A stretch of 64,000 nucleotides of DNA from Chryseosolibacter histidinae (GTDB lineage Bacteria; Bacteroidota; Bacteroidia; Cytophagales; Cyclobacteriaceae). Position numbers and translations under genes: made by a program. Under the pieces are notes generated by a model. The model was not told the DNA's origin and did not search any database. It saw only the letters and a list, made by a program, of their open reading frames with translations. The stretch lies in contig NZ_JAHESF010000032.1 in the NCBI RefSeq assembly GCF_018598225.1, positions 17,899 through 81,898 of the forward strand, given 5' to 3'. This document shows, piece by piece, positions 1-8,806 of this stretch; within the stretch, counting starts at the first letter, position 1, and every line of letters begins with the position of its first letter.

Positions 1-1326
1 AACGCCCTTCACATAATTGCTTTTGAATTTGATCTGGTGCTCTTCGGGGATCTCCACTTCGTAGATGTAGCTCACCGAATAACCCGAAGGCCGCGTCTCT
101 TCGTGCGAGTAATAACCTTTCTTTCCATCAGCGGTGATAAACAGCGAGAACTGGTCTTCATGATTGTTGATGGGGCTGCCGATGTTCACCGGCGCATTCC
201 ACCCCCGTGCTGTGTCGCGCTCCGTAAAGAACAGATCGTAACCACCAAAACCTGTAAGCCCGTTGGAGGCAAAATACAACGTGCGGTTGTTCACATGGAT
301 AAAGGGCGAGATCTCGTCATACACAGTATTGATCGGTTTGCCTGCATTCTTCGCCCGGGTCCACTCTCCTTTATCGTTTTGTGTCGATACCCAAATATCC
401 CTTCTGCCCAGTCCTCCGCGGCGGTCCGAAACAAAGTACAGTGTTCTTCCGTCGGCCGACAGTGAGGGTTGCGACTCCCATTCGGCGCTGTTCACGGCAG
501 GCCCCAGGTTGCGTGGCGCTGTCCATTGGTTTCCGATCTTACGGCTTTCAAAAAGATCGCAGCTTCCATAACCTTCGCGCCCCACGCAGGATGTGAAGAT
601 CAGCTTGCGGCCATCCGCGGAAATAGTACAGGTGCCTTCGTTGAGCCTGGTGTTGATATTGTCAGAAATGGATTGAGGTGCCATCCACCGGCCCTTTGCA
701 TTCTTTTGTGTGATCACGAGGTCTTCATCATCGTTGGCTCCGCCCCCCAGCCTGCGCGTGAAGATCAGTGCCTGCTGGTCGGCAGTGAGCACGGGAAAAT
801 ATTGAAGCACAAAACTGTTAACGGTATCGCTGAGCTTCTTCTGCTTGTAGGCGGACGCAGCTTCTCTGTTTTCTTTGGCAAACCTGATGTTGCGCAGCAG
901 GAGGTTGGCCCTTTCTATCTTCTGCCTGTTGGCTACCTCCTCTTTCAGGAACGAAGAAATGAATTGTTCCGCTTTGTCATAATCCCCCAGGGTAAAATAA
1001 CTTTCACCGAGGTCGTACCAGAATACCTTTTGTTTTTTCGGATCGTTTGTGAGACTGAGGCCTTTCTCCAGGTATTTATTCGCCTGTTGAAAATCTTTCA
1101 ACGAGAGGTACACGATACCTAACCGGTACCATGCCTCCACGAACTCCTTGTCTTTGTCAAGGGCTTGTGTGAGCAGGTTAATGGCCTGAGAGAACTGTCC
1201 CCGCACCCTGAAGTTGTCTGCCTCCGTATAGAGCTCGATGGCCTTTTTTGATTTTGTGCTCAGGTTGGTCTGCGCAACGGCCTGGAACGCCACAAAGGCG
1301 AGGAGAATAAATAGGATCCGGATCAT
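1..1326 (-). CDS. TPR plus PD40 beta-propeller outer-membrane protein (C-terminus beyond window)
   Basis: Reading starts at the ATG complementary to 1324-1326 and runs off the left edge, so only the first ~440 residues are seen. The N-terminus is a signal peptide (MIRILFILLAFVAFQAVAQ). Residues ~25-150 look like tetratricopeptide repeats (AIELYTEAD, AWYRLGIVYL, FWYDLGESYFTLGDYDKAE). Residues ~170 onward carry WD40-like PD40 blades (ISADGRKLIFTS, LSADGRTLYFVSDR, FITADGKKGYYS). In Bacteroidota this layout usually precedes a C-terminal OmpA peptidoglycan-binding domain, which would lie outside the window. It is probably a periplasmic/outer-membrane structural protein, often associated with type IX secretion or gliding loci; that role is inference. 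pabC starts on the far side, so the gene ends the minus-strand run here. Confidence 0.8.
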   Translation of the reverse strand, partial: MIRILFILLAFVAFQAVAQTNLSTKSKKAIELYTEADNFRVRGQFSQAINLLTQALDKDKEFVEAWYRLGIVYLSLKDFQQANKYLEKGLSLTNDPKKQKVFWYDLGESYFTLGDYDKAEQFISSFLKEEVANRQKIERANLLLRNIRFAKENREAASAYKQKKLSDTVNSFVLQYFPVLTADQQALIFTRRLGGGANDDEDLVITQKNAKGRWMAPQSISDNINTRLNEGTCTISADGRKLIFTSCVGREGYGSCDLFESRKIGNQWTAPRNLGPAVNSAEWESQPSLSADGRTLYFVSDRRGGLGRRDIWVSTQNDKGEWTRAKNAGKPINTVYDEISPFIHVNNRTLYFASNGLTGFGGYDLFFTERDTARGWNAPVNIGSPINNHEDQFSLFITADGKKGYYSHEETRPSGYSVSYIYEVEIPEEHQIKFKSNYVKGV

Positions 1327-1335
1327 GTTCGAAAG

Positions 1336-1932
1336 CTATAAAACAATCTGCGATACATCAATTTCGGGACCATCAAATTCAAGCATGGCGTTGATGAGCT
1401 TGAAGGTCTGGAACGAGGGCAGGTCGGCCACCGTGATCTCTTCCTCCGCGATGGTTCCATTATCGATGAGCTTCTGCCGCATGGTGCCCTTGAGCAGCGC
1501 CGACCACGGTGTATACCATTCGCCGTCCCGCTTCAATACGATGTTCGCGAAAGACGAATCGGTGACGTGGCGTTTCTTCACGATCAGGATATCGTCACAA
1601 TCTTCCCGCAAGGCAAATAATTTTTCTATGTTTTTGCGGTCTTTGTATTTAAACTCGTAATTGATGCGGTCATGCTCCACCACACGCAACGACCTGATCG
1701 GCTTCGGCTCATAGGGAACGAACTCTACTTCCTTGGTCATCTCGTCATACACGATCCTGCATTTAAAAACGCCTTGTGACGGGACCTGAAGCTCCTGCAA
1801 AAAATGCTCGAGATTGAGATCTTCGTCCACACCACATAACGCATTGAGCGACCTGATCATGCGCTGCTCATGATAAAATAAATTGCAAAACCGGCCGTCG
1901 ACCACTTTGATGGATTCAATCAAGAGGGACAT
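1336..1932 (-). CDS. pabC: Aminotransferase class IV protein, probable 4-amino-4-deoxychorismate lyase
   Basis: A 198-residue fold-type IV PLP enzyme. The family landmarks are FKYKDR (K95 is the likely PLP lysine), VTDSSFANIVLKRDG (~123-137) and TPWSALLKGTMR (~141-152), which matches the usual TPxxxxLLxGxxR phosphate-binding segment. The start overlaps the last 17 bases of pabB immediately upstream, so the two are translated together. In this setting the role is to release pyruvate from aminodeoxychorismate and give p-aminobenzoate for folate. It is short compared with E. coli PabC (about 270), as is common in Bacteroidota. A D-amino-acid or branched-chain transaminase activity cannot be excluded from sequence alone, but the pabB coupling argues for PabC. 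Confidence 0.85.
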   Translation of the reverse strand: MSLLIESIKVVDGRFCNLFYHEQRMIRSLNALCGVDEDLNLEHFLQELQVPSQGVFKCRIVYDEMTKEVEFVPYEPKPIRSLRVVEHDRINYEFKYKDRKNIEKLFALREDCDDILIVKKRHVTDSSFANIVLKRDGEWYTPWSALLKGTMRQKLIDNGTIAEEEITVADLPSFQTFKLINAMLEFDGPEIDVSQIVL

Positions 1933-2887
1933 AGATCTTATCGATTACTTCCTGGTATTCTTTTTCAAGTTCACTTTGTGTTGTAATGCCTCCGCCGCTT
2001 CGGTAGTACATATTGTTGCCCTGCTGCTCAATAAAACGGATCATCACACCGCTATCAAAATTCTGCCCATCAAAGATGCCGGCCACACCGGTATAATATC
2101 CGCGGTCTTCGCCTTCGGCATGCCGAATTATCTCCACAGTCCTGGCCTTGGGAGCGCCGCTCACGGAGCCGGCAGGCAGCAGGTTTACGATGAGGGTTCC
2201 CAACTGATCCAGGTAACTGTGTTCCATCTCGCCCGTGATCTCCGAGCTCACCTGCAGCAGCACTTTGCCGTTGGTCCTGAGCTCATCAATATACCGGAAA
2301 CGGGTTACTCGCACGTTGCCTGCCACACGGCTCAGGTCATTCCTGATCAGGTCTACGATCGTAACGTGCTCCGCCAGCTCTTTAACATCGTGCAGGATCT
2401 TTTCCCGCGCCTGCGGAATGGCCGCGTCGATGGTGCCTTTCATGGGATAGGAAAAGATGCTGCCATTACGAATCTGAACAAAGATCTCCGGCGAGAATAC
2501 CAGAAAGCTGTTATCCATCAGCAATTTGTACCTGGCCTGGCTGATGTGGAAGAGCTCGCGCAGGGGCAGGTTGATATCGAGGGCGGTACGAACGGTAAGG
2601 TTGGTGAGATACGAATCACCGTATTCGAGATGCCGGACCACCTCGCTGAACTTGTTCCTGAACTCATCCAGCGAGAGGGGAAATTTTTGAAACGCGAGAT
2701 CCCGTTTGTTTACCTCCTTCGCGGGAACATTAGTCACACCGTTGAAATTGTACATCAGCTTTGCAGGGTCGATCTCAGACAACCTGAACGCCAGTGGCTT
2801 CTTCATCTCAAAATCCACCAGAAACAAAAAAGGGATGCGCTGGCTTCCCCATTCATTCAACGTGCTGGTAAATTCATCTATGGACAT
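1916..2887 (-). CDS. pabB: Aminodeoxychorismate synthase component I
   Basis: A 323-residue chorismate-binding enzyme that converts chorismate and glutamine-derived ammonia into aminodeoxychorismate. The catalytic core is clear: PMKGT (K150 is equivalent to the lysine nucleophile of E. coli PabB, which separates ADC synthase from anthranilate synthase), ITGEM, LAEHVTIVDLIRNDL (171-185), GSVSGAPK (240-247) and GYYTGVAG (263-270). The N-terminal tryptophan-binding half found in longer PabB proteins is reduced. It overlaps pabC by 17 bases. queE and folD follow in the same orientation upstream, so pterin- and folate-type genes are grouped. No glutaminase subunit (PabA) is visible in the window. 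Confidence 0.92.
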   Translation of the reverse strand: MSIDEFTSTLNEWGSQRIPFLFLVDFEMKKPLAFRLSEIDPAKLMYNFNGVTNVPAKEVNKRDLAFQKFPLSLDEFRNKFSEVVRHLEYGDSYLTNLTVRTALDINLPLRELFHISQARYKLLMDNSFLVFSPEIFVQIRNGSIFSYPMKGTIDAAIPQAREKILHDVKELAEHVTIVDLIRNDLSRVAGNVRVTRFRYIDELRTNGKVLLQVSSEITGEMEHSYLDQLGTLIVNLLPAGSVSGAPKARTVEIIRHAEGEDRGYYTGVAGIFDGQNFDSGVMIRFIEQQGNNMYYRSGGGITTQSELEKEYQEVIDKIYVPLD

Positions 2888-3070
2888 TAATTGAAATTTA
2901 AGATTTGAAGTTCAGTCTGGTTGCCAGTTGCCGGTTACCAGATAGCCGGTTGGTGCAGACACGCTTCAATGGTTCAGACCTCTGATTCACTTTTCAGGAA
3001 GAACATCAACCTTGATGCATAGTACTACCCTGAACCGGTAACCGGCAACCGGCAACTGTACAAACGCGGT
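2888..3070. repeat. Heptad inverted-arm element, GGTTRCC family
   Basis: The 183-base gap between queE and pabB. The left arm, 2919-2953, reads in 7-base steps GGTTGCC, AGTTGCC, GGTTACC, (A)GATAGCC, GGTTGGT. The right arm, 3033-3058, is its reverse complement in the same step size (ACCGGTA, ACCGGCA, ACCGGCA, ACTG). The spacer is ~79 bases. The right arm ends 12 bases before the queE stop codon. The two arms could form a long hairpin in RNA or a cruciform. Confidence 0.85.
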
Positions 3071-3703
3071 CTATGGAATGTTCATATACTTATGAATCTG
3101 CAGCGAAACCTCCCACTTCGGATTGGCTTTCACATACTCGATGATAAGCGGAAGCATCTCCTTTTCTTTAGACCACTCCGGCTGAAGGTACAGCCTGCAC
3201 TGCTTCGAAACTTTTGCTGCAAAATCTTCCGCCCAACCGAGATCGCTTTTATTGAAGACGATGACCTTGAGCTCGTTTGCTTTTTCAAAGATGGAGGGAT
3301 GCGGCGCTTTGAATTTCTTCGGCGAGAAGCACACCCAGTCCCACGTGCCTGTGAGCGGATACACACCCGACGTCTCGATATGGGTTCTCATACCGGCATC
3401 TCTCAGCGCCCGGGTGAGCAGCGTGAGGTCATACATCACCGGCTCACCTCCTGTGATCACGGCAATGGGCGACCCGCTAGCGGCAGCCTTCTCTGCGATG
3501 TCTGAAATTTGAACCTGTGGGTGAGCAGCGGCGTCCCACGATTCTTTCACATCACACCACACGCAGCCTACATCACAACCTCCAAGCCGTATAAAATAGG
3601 CTGCCGAGCCCTGGTAGAATCCTTCACCCTGAATGGTGTAGAAATCTTCCATTACGGGAAGGGTATTGATCGAAATGGTATCTGTTGCTTTCACGGTTTT
3701 CAA
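3071..3703 (-). CDS. queE: 7-carboxy-7-deazaguanine synthase
   Basis: A 210-residue radical-SAM enzyme of queuosine/7-deazaguanine biosynthesis. It converts 6-carboxytetrahydropterin to 7-carboxy-7-deazaguanine. The [4Fe-4S]/SAM cysteines are C43, C47 and C50 in GGCDVGCVWCDVK, the CxxxCxxC spacing of radical-SAM proteins. FYTIQGEGFYQG (21-32) is the typical QueE N-terminal motif, and AVITGGEPVMYDL is the SAM-binding GGEP segment. Length and start agree with the family. No other queuosine genes are in the window. It is flanked on both sides by heptad-repeat gaps, so co-transcription with folD or pabB is uncertain. Confidence 0.93.
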   Translation of the reverse strand: MKTVKATDTISINTLPVMEDFYTIQGEGFYQGSAAYFIRLGGCDVGCVWCDVKESWDAAAHPQVQISDIAEKAAASGSPIAVITGGEPVMYDLTLLTRALRDAGMRTHIETSGVYPLTGTWDWVCFSPKKFKAPHPSIFEKANELKVIVFNKSDLGWAEDFAAKVSKQCRLYLQPEWSKEKEMLPLIIEYVKANPKWEVSLQIHKYMNIP

Positions 3704-3712
3704 TTCTAATCG

Positions 3713-3778
3713 CAGATTTCAAATTTCCCGAAGGCCGCTCTAAAATTGTCAATCTGAGATCGTAAATCTGAAATCATC
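3713..3778. repeat. Heptad inverted-arm element, GATTTCA family
   Basis: The 73-base gap between folD and queE is almost entirely this element. The left arm (3713-3728) contains GATTTCA then AATTTCC. The right arm (3751-3778), read on the minus strand, gives GATTTCA, GATTTAC, GATCTCA, GATT. The right arm touches the folD stop codon (3777-3779). Confidence 0.75.
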
Positions 3779-4673
3779 AGGGGTTACGCAGCTCCGTGGC
3801 GCGCAGTGTGTTCAGCAATAAAGAAGCGATGGTCATGGGCCCCACACCTCCGGGAACAGGCGTGATGTATGATGCTTTACGCGATACATTCTTGAAATCT
3901 ACATCCCCTTTGATGGCCCAGCCTTTGGGATACTCAGGACCTTCTACACGTGTGGTGCCGATATCGATCACAACAGCGCCTTCTTTTACCATGTCGGCCG
4001 TGACGAGGCCGGGTTTGCCAACAGCCACCAGCAGAATATCTGCCGCGCGGGTAAAGCTCGAAAGGTCTTTGGTGTATTTGTGGCAGATGGTGACGGTGGC
4101 ATGGGCTTGCTCCGTGAGCATCATACTCAGGGGAGCGCCGGCAATACGGCTTGCGCCAACCACCACAGCGTGTTTGCCTTCAGTCTCGATATTGTAACGC
4201 CGCAGCAGCTCCATCACACCAAAAGGGGTGGCGGGCATCAGCAGCGGGTTCTTCGAAATAATGCTGCCGAAATTGTGATTGGTAAAACCATCAACATCTT
4301 TGTCGGAGCGGATCTTCTCGGTGATCCTTTCAACCGAAATGTGTGGCGGCAACGGAAGCTGTACGATGAATCCGTCCACATCGTCGTCGTTGTTCACGTG
4401 GTCGATGTGTTTCATGAGCTTCTCTTCGCTGATGGTATCGGCAAAGCGCATCATGGTATAATGGAATCCCACCGACTTGCAGGCCTTCACCTTGTTGTCG
4501 ACATATGTCTGGCTGGCGCCATCGTCGCCTACAAGAATAATGGCCAGGTGCGGGATCTTCTTGTTCTGCTGTTTACGCAGCGCAACTTTCTGGGAGATCT
4601 CGTTCTTGATATCGGTGGATACCTTGCGGCCATCGATGAGGGTGTATGCAGCGGTTTGAGTCAGCTCTGACAT
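3777..4673 (-). CDS. folD: Bifunctional methylenetetrahydrofolate dehydrogenase / methenyltetrahydrofolate cyclohydrolase
   Basis: A 298-residue FolD. It interconverts 5,10-methylene-, 5,10-methenyl- and 10-formyl-tetrahydrofolate in the cytosol. The catalytic SQTYVDNKVKA motif carries Y57 and K61, equivalent to the Tyr/Lys pair of E. coli FolD. DGFIVQLPLP lines the folate pocket, VVGASRIAGAPLSMML is the Rossmann NADP-binding segment, and the C-terminal PGGVGPMTIASLLLNT signature is intact. In the Rossmann segment the usual GRS is replaced by GAS, a conservative change. Length is typical. It lies with pabBC and queE in a minus-strand group related to pterin and folate metabolism. Confidence 0.95.
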   Translation of the reverse strand: MSELTQTAAYTLIDGRKVSTDIKNEISQKVALRKQQNKKIPHLAIILVGDDGASQTYVDNKVKACKSVGFHYTMMRFADTISEEKLMKHIDHVNNDDDVDGFIVQLPLPPHISVERITEKIRSDKDVDGFTNHNFGSIISKNPLLMPATPFGVMELLRRYNIETEGKHAVVVGASRIAGAPLSMMLTEQAHATVTICHKYTKDLSSFTRAADILLVAVGKPGLVTADMVKEGAVVIDIGTTRVEGPEYPKGWAIKGDVDFKNVSRKASYITPVPGGVGPMTIASLLLNTLRATELRNP

Positions 4674-4699
4674 TCTTCAGTTGGTGTTTATTCAAAATA

Positions 4700-4792
4700 C
4701 AGTTCCCGCAGTCCCGATAATTATCGGGATCGCTGATAAACGCAGATCATTTGCAAACATATCTGCTTACATCTGCGGAATCAGCGGGAGAT
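4700..4792. repeat. Decamer-type inverted-arm element carrying a nested palindrome
   Basis: The gap between lepA and folD. The arms are built from ~10-base words: CGCTGATAAA, CGCAGATC (4731-4748) against ATCTGCGGAATCAGCGGGA (4771-4789). The right arm ends 8 bases from the lepA stop. The start, CAGTTCCCGC (4700-4709), matches the start of the related element at 52417 and 52501, but here the palindrome at 4712-4729 interrupts it. Confidence 0.75.
4712..4729. repeat. CCCGATA-TATCGGG palindrome, copy 1
   Basis: The 18 bases TCCCGATAATTATCGGGA form a perfect palindrome. It interrupts the CAGTTCCCGC / TGAT-A-ACGCAGAT sequence that is continuous at 52417-52440, as if inserted. One of at least six copies in the window. 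Confidence 0.8.
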
Positions 4793-4797
4793 GGCAT

Positions 4798-6582
4798 TTA
4801 GTCAATTTTAAGCACGGCCATGAAGGCTTCCTGAGGAACTTCCACGGTTCCGATCTGGCGCATGCGTTTCTTACCTTTCTTCTGTTTTTCCAGGAGCTTG
4901 CGCTTACGGGAGATATCACCGCCGTAACATTTCGCGAGCACGTTCTTGCGAATGGCGCTGATGGTCTCGCGGGCTACGATCTTCTGCCCGATGGCGGCCT
5001 GAATGGCTACCTCGAACATGTGACGAGGAATGAGCTCCTTCAGTTTTTCACAAAGCTTACGTCCCCACTCCTGCGCTTTGCCCCTGTGCACGATGGCGCT
5101 CAACGCATCCACCCTGTCGCCGTTCAGCATTACATCAAGCTTCACCATGTCTGATTCACGGAAGCCGATGAGGTGATAATCGAGCGAAGCATAACCGCGC
5201 GAAATGCTTTTCAGCTTATCGAAGAAGTCGAACACGATCTCCGCCAAAGGCATCTCGAACGTGAGCTCCACGCGGTCGGTAGTAAGATAATTCTGGTTCT
5301 TGATCACGCCGCGTTTGTCCATACACAGGCTGATGATAGGGCCGATGTATTCTGCTTTGGAGATGATCTGTGCTTTGATATAAGGTTCTTCGATGCGCTC
5401 TGTTTTGGTAACGTCCGGCATCTCCGAGGGGGCGTTGATATCCTGTACGGTGCCATCGGTGAGGTATGCCTTGAACTGAACCGAGGGAACAGTGGTGATC
5501 ACCGTCATGTTGAACTCACGTTCGAGGCGCTCCTGGATGATCTCCATGTGCAGCATGCCAAGGAAACCGCAGCGGAATCCGAAGCCAAGCGCGGCGGAAG
5601 TTTCAGGCTCCCATACCAGCGAGGCATCATTGAGCTGAAGCTTCTCCATGGAAGCACGGAGCTCTTCAAATTCCGAGGTCTCCACGGGATAGATACCCGC
5701 AAACACCATCGGCTTCACGTTTTCGAAACCTTTGATGGCCTCACCTTCCTGGCCGGGATGGGTGATGGTATCCCCTACTTTTACTTCTTTGGCAACCTTG
5801 ATACCGGAGATCAGATAACCCACGTTACCAACACCGATCTCGTTGCGCGGTTGTTTCTCCAGCTTGAGCACTCCGATCTCATCGGCGTTGTATTCCTGGC
5901 CGGTGCTCACAAACTTCACCTTCTCACCTTTGCGGATGGTGCCATTGATCACACGGAAATATACTTCGATGCCCCTGAACGAGTTGAAAACAGAGTCGAA
6001 GATCATGGCCTGAAGCGGGGCTTTTGGATCACCCTTCGGAGGTTTGATCCTGTTTACAACAGCTTTCAGGATATCTTCGATGCCGATGCCTTCCTTGGCG
6101 CTGGCGCGGATCACATCTTCGCGTTTGCAGCCGATCAGGTCTACGATCTCGTCAGTCACTTCCTCAGGCATGGCATGCGGAAGGTCTATTTTATTCATCA
6201 CAGGGATGATCTCGAGGTCGTGCTCCAGGGCCAGGTAAAGGTTGGAAATGGTCTGGGCTTCAATCCCCTGGCTGGCATCCACGATCAGCAGGGCGCCTTC
6301 GCAGGCGGCGATGGACCGCGATACTTCGTAAGAAAAGTCCACGTGGCCGGGGGTATCGATCAGGTTCAGAATATATTCCTTGCCATCCAGCTTATAGTTC
6401 ATCTGGATCGCATGGGCCTTGATGGTGATGCCTTTTTCGCGCTCCAGGTCCATATTATCAAGCACCTGCGCCTGCATCTGGCGGTTGGTCAAGGTGCCGG
6501 TAAACTCCAGCAGCCTGTCTGCCAGGGTACTTTTACCGTGGTCGATATGAGCGATTATGCAAAAATTGCGGATGTTTTCCAT
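4798..6582 (-). CDS. lepA: Elongation factor 4, ribosome back-translocating GTPase
   Basis: A 594-residue translational GTPase, full length for LepA. G motifs: AHIDHGKS (11-18, P-loop), GITIKAH (51-57, G2), DTPGH (76-80, G3) and NKIDLP (130-135, G4). Domains II, III and V follow, then the LepA-specific C-terminal region, including [24 protein letters not shown] near the end, which contacts the A-site tRNA and peptidyl-transferase region. It is thought to act on stalled or incorrectly translocated ribosomes and in 30S assembly. A promoter-like TACTTTTG box lies 32-39 bases upstream of the start, so lepA is probably transcribed from its own promoter rather than from the next gene. Confidence 0.97.
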   Translation of the reverse strand: MENIRNFCIIAHIDHGKSTLADRLLEFTGTLTNRQMQAQVLDNMDLEREKGITIKAHAIQMNYKLDGKEYILNLIDTPGHVDFSYEVSRSIAACEGALLIVDASQGIEAQTISNLYLALEHDLEIIPVMNKIDLPHAMPEEVTDEIVDLIGCKREDVIRASAKEGIGIEDILKAVVNRIKPPKGDPKAPLQAMIFDSVFNSFRGIEVYFRVINGTIRKGEKVKFVSTGQEYNADEIGVLKLEKQPRNEIGVGNVGYLISGIKVAKEVKVGDTITHPGQEGEAIKGFENVKPMVFAGIYPVETSEFEELRASMEKLQLNDASLVWEPETSAALGFGFRCGFLGMLHMEIIQERLEREFNMTVITTVPSVQFKAYLTDGTVQDINAPSEMPDVTKTERIEEPYIKAQIISKAEYIGPIISLCMDKRGVIKNQNYLTTDRVELTFEMPLAEIVFDFFDKLKSISRGYASLDYHLIGFRESDMVKLDVMLNGDRVDALSAIVHRGKAQEWGRKLCEKLKELIPRHMFEVAIQAAIGQKIVARETISAIRKNVLAKCYGGDISRKRKLLEKQKKGKKRMRQIGTVEVPQEAFMAVLKID

Positions 6583-6613
6583 ACCCCGTCTGTAGTCCTC
6601 TAAATGTGGACTG

Positions 6614-6621
6614 CAAAAGTA
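6614..6621 (-). promoter_or_regulatory. Putative -7 box of lepA
   Basis: On the minus strand this reads TACTTTTG followed by CAG, matching the Bacteroidota consensus TANNTTTG. The same 11 bases (TACTTTTGCAG) occur upstream of thiL. The -33 TTTG is not clear. Confidence 0.55.
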
Positions 6622-6674
6622 TGAATTTTTGACCGTTGGAAGGGGGAAATGTTAAGAATTCGGAGGGAGGAATT

Positions 6675-6750
6675 GGAATCTGGAGGCCAGGAGCCCAGAA
6701 GTCAGGAGCCAGGAGAAGGAGTAAGAATTAAGAAGTAAGGAGTAAGGGGT
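6675..6750. repeat. Single-arm heptad array, AGGAGTA family
   Basis: About eleven near-tandem 7-base words: GGAATCT, GGAGGCC, AGGAGCC, (C)AGAAGTC, AGGAGCC, AGGAGA, AGGAGTA, AGAATTA, AGAAGTA, AGGAGTA, AGGGGT. The consensus drifts along the array. Unlike the other elements there is no inverted partner nearby. The remainder of the 281-base gap holds the lepA promoter box and a terminator hairpin. Confidence 0.75.
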
Positions 6751-6805
6751 GGTTGGCTTCGGAAGCGGTGGTAAACCAGTTTGATCGCTGCGCCCTGCAT
6801 AAACA

Positions 6806-6833
6806 AAAAGGGTCCGTAAGGAACCCTTTTTTA
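6806..6833 (-). terminator. Intrinsic terminator of the amidohydrolase gene
   Basis: On the minus strand the stem GGGTTCC / GGACCC with loop TTAC is followed by TTTTTG, 30-55 bases past the stop codon at 6864. The single unpaired A in the stem is the only imperfection. Confidence 0.7.
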
Positions 6834-6863
6834 ATCTGTAACCGATTGCAATATTTAAATACC

Positions 6864-8141
6864 TCAGTTTTTATACACAACCCCTTCTTTCATCACGAAG
6901 GATACCTTTTCGAGGGTTTTGATGTTGGTGAGCGGGTTCTCGTCTGAAGCGACAATATCGGCAAGCTTGCCGGCCTCCAGTGTGCCGACTTTATCGGTGA
7001 TGCCAAGGATGCCGGCGTTGACTACCGTTGCCGACTTGATCGCTTCCATCGGGGGCATGCCAGCCTCTACCATAAAAGTAAACTCTTTGGCATTGTCGCC
7101 GTGAGGAAACACACCTGCATCGGTTCCGAACGCGATCTTCACGCCACGTTTGTAAGCCTTTCTGAAGGTTTCCTGGATCTGGGGGCCGATCTCCAGGGCT
7201 TTGGGTACTACGAGCGGATGATAGTAGCCGGGCACTTTCGCCTGGTCGGCCACAAACCTTCCTGCGGTGATGGTGGGCACATAGAAGGTGCCTTTCTGCT
7301 TCATGAGGTCCATCACTTCTTCAGTCATCTTGGTGCCATGCTCAATGGTGGTAATACCTGCCAGCACGGCCCGTTTCATACCTTCTGTGCCGTGAGCATG
7401 CGCGGCGGTGTGCATGCCATAGTCTTTGGCGGTCTCGATCACCGCTTTCAGCTCTTCATCGGTGAACTGCGGGCCCGATCCGTCTTTCGCCAGGCTGAGC
7501 ACGCCTCCCGTAGCCGTGATCTTGATCAGGTCTGAACCGTCTTTGTAACGCTGGCGAACGGCCTGCCTTGCTTCTTCGGGCGAGTTGATCACACCTTCAC
7601 GCGGTCCGGGGTCACCCATCAGGTCTTTCCGGTAGCTGTTGGTAGGGTCAGCGTGCCCACCCGTAGTGGCGATGGACTTGCCTGCCGTAAAGATGCGCGG
7701 CCCGACTACGATACCCTGGTTCACGGCATTGCGCAGGGCAATGTTCACACCGGAGCCACCGAGGTCGCGCACCGTGGTAAAACCGGCCATCAATGTTTTT
7801 TTGGCGAACAACGTTGAACGGAACGCAACGTCAGCATCGTTCAGGGTGAAGCGCTGCAGATTCTGATCCTTGTTGGTCTCGTTCTCCAGGTGCACGTGCA
7901 TATCGATGAACCCGGGCATCACCGTCTTCTGGCTCAGGTCTATCAGCTTGTCATCAGCGCCGGGTTTTGCAAAACCTTTCTGAATGGCGGTGATCTTGTT
8001 GCCTTCAATAATGATGCTCATTTGTGGCTGCGCTTCGTTCGATTTGCCATCGATCAGGTTGCCGCAATGCACCAGTGTTCTTTGCCCGTGGGCGTAAGAG
8101 ATCATGGCCAGCGCCGCCAGCAGCAGGTAAATTTTTTTCAT
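6864..8141 (-). CDS. Exported metal-dependent amidohydrolase (imidazolonepropionase/prolidase-like)
   Basis: 425 residues with a signal peptide ([20 protein letters not shown]). It belongs to the amidohydrolase superfamily. HVH (82-84) in [12 protein letters not shown] gives the first two metal ligands, MHTAAHAHG and TIEHGTK supply later histidines, and [12 protein letters not shown] has the catalytic aspartate. The family includes Xaa-Pro/Xaa-Arg dipeptidases and imidazolonepropionase-like enzymes, and secreted members such as this are usually assigned to dipeptide cleavage in the periplasm. The substrate is not predictable here. The TerB-like gene ends 6 bases upstream, so the two are probably one transcript. 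Confidence 0.88.
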   Translation of the reverse strand: MKKIYLLLAALAMISYAHGQRTLVHCGNLIDGKSNEAQPQMSIIIEGNKITAIQKGFAKPGADDKLIDLSQKTVMPGFIDMHVHLENETNKDQNLQRFTLNDADVAFRSTLFAKKTLMAGFTTVRDLGGSGVNIALRNAVNQGIVVGPRIFTAGKSIATTGGHADPTNSYRKDLMGDPGPREGVINSPEEARQAVRQRYKDGSDLIKITATGGVLSLAKDGSGPQFTDEELKAVIETAKDYGMHTAAHAHGTEGMKRAVLAGITTIEHGTKMTEEVMDLMKQKGTFYVPTITAGRFVADQAKVPGYYHPLVVPKALEIGPQIQETFRKAYKRGVKIAFGTDAGVFPHGDNAKEFTFMVEAGMPPMEAIKSATVVNAGILGITDKVGTLEAGKLADIVASDENPLTNIKTLEKVSFVMKEGVVYKN

Positions 8142-8147
8142 AAGAGG

Positions 8148-8546
8148 TTATTCTTTTAAATATTTTGCCGTAACTGATTTTAACAATTCGATCTCCACAC
8201 CACTCATGGCCGCCGCTCTCACGTGCAGCATCAGCTCAAACATCACCTGCTGGTCATACCCAAGCTTGGTGGCGATCTGCGAACAGAAGATGATCTCTTC
8301 GCGGTACATGCGCTCGTCGATCTTCATGAGCTGAACGAGACTGAAGATATAATCGAATTTTTTGTCGCGTGAAAGGTTGGCGGGTATGATCAGGTCATGC
8401 TTCTGCTCCAGCAGCGGCATCACCTCATCCGGATAGATGCCATTGGCCCGCCCGATGTTGACAATGTAATTCTTCTCGCGATCACCCACCCGTCCATCGA
8501 TCTGGGCAAGGTTCACCAGCAACTTCATTTGAGCAATGGCAGACAT
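8148..8546 (-). CDS. TerB-like small helical protein
   Basis: 132 residues, predicted all-helical. The sequence LLVNLAQIDGRVGDREKNYIVNIGRANG followed by LVQLMKIDERMYREEIIFCSQIATKLGY shows two EF-hand-like helical repeats with acidic positions (DGRV, DERM), the hallmark of the TerB/DjlA-type fold, which can bind divalent metal. The function in Bacteroidota is unknown, and there is no tellurite-resistance operon nearby. It precedes the exported amidohydrolase by 6 bases. There is no signal peptide, so it should be cytosolic. Confidence 0.65.
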   Translation of the reverse strand: MSAIAQMKLLVNLAQIDGRVGDREKNYIVNIGRANGIYPDEVMPLLEQKHDLIIPANLSRDKKFDYIFSLVQLMKIDERMYREEIIFCSQIATKLGYDQQVMFELMLHVRAAAMSGVEIELLKSVTAKYLKE

Positions 8547-8670
8547 AAACTTGGGCTTTAGCGATCAAAACGACTTCCAACCTACCAACTAAATGACAAA
8601 TAGTCAATGCAAGTCATTGAAATAGGATCTTTTTCGTGATCAAAACCCGTCCTCAGTACTTGGTTAGATA

Positions 8671-8792
8671 GTCCACGGTCTACGGTCGACAGTCCACGGC
8701 CGTGCCGGTGAAGTAAAGTCGTCGGACCACTATCACGCTCGTGGCTTGCGCGCAATGGTCTGACTACTATCTGCTGTGGTCTGTGGACTTTG
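8671..8792. repeat. Heptad inverted-arm element, GTCCACG family
   Basis: Left arm 8671-8698: GTCCACG, GTCTACG, GTCGACA, GTCCACG, GCCGTG. Right arm 8771-8792: the complementary CTGCTGTGGTCTGTGGACTT. The spacer is ~72 bases. The spacer side begins CACGGCCGTG and ends CTGCTGTGG, as in the copies at 18527 and 47779. It lies between divergent genes, ending 15 bases before acpH. Confidence 0.85.
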
Positions 8793-8806
8793 ATTACCTT
8801 AGGAGC

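Noticed and set aside
5173..6603. Long plus-strand open frame (476 codons) opposite lepA
   Set aside because: Exact antisense of a highly conserved gene; the translation is rich in His and Asp with no recognisable motif, a codon-bias shadow.
8741..8806. N-terminal extension of acpH
   Set aside because: The 22 extra residues are translated from the heptad repeat; the family begins at MNFLAHLYLS.
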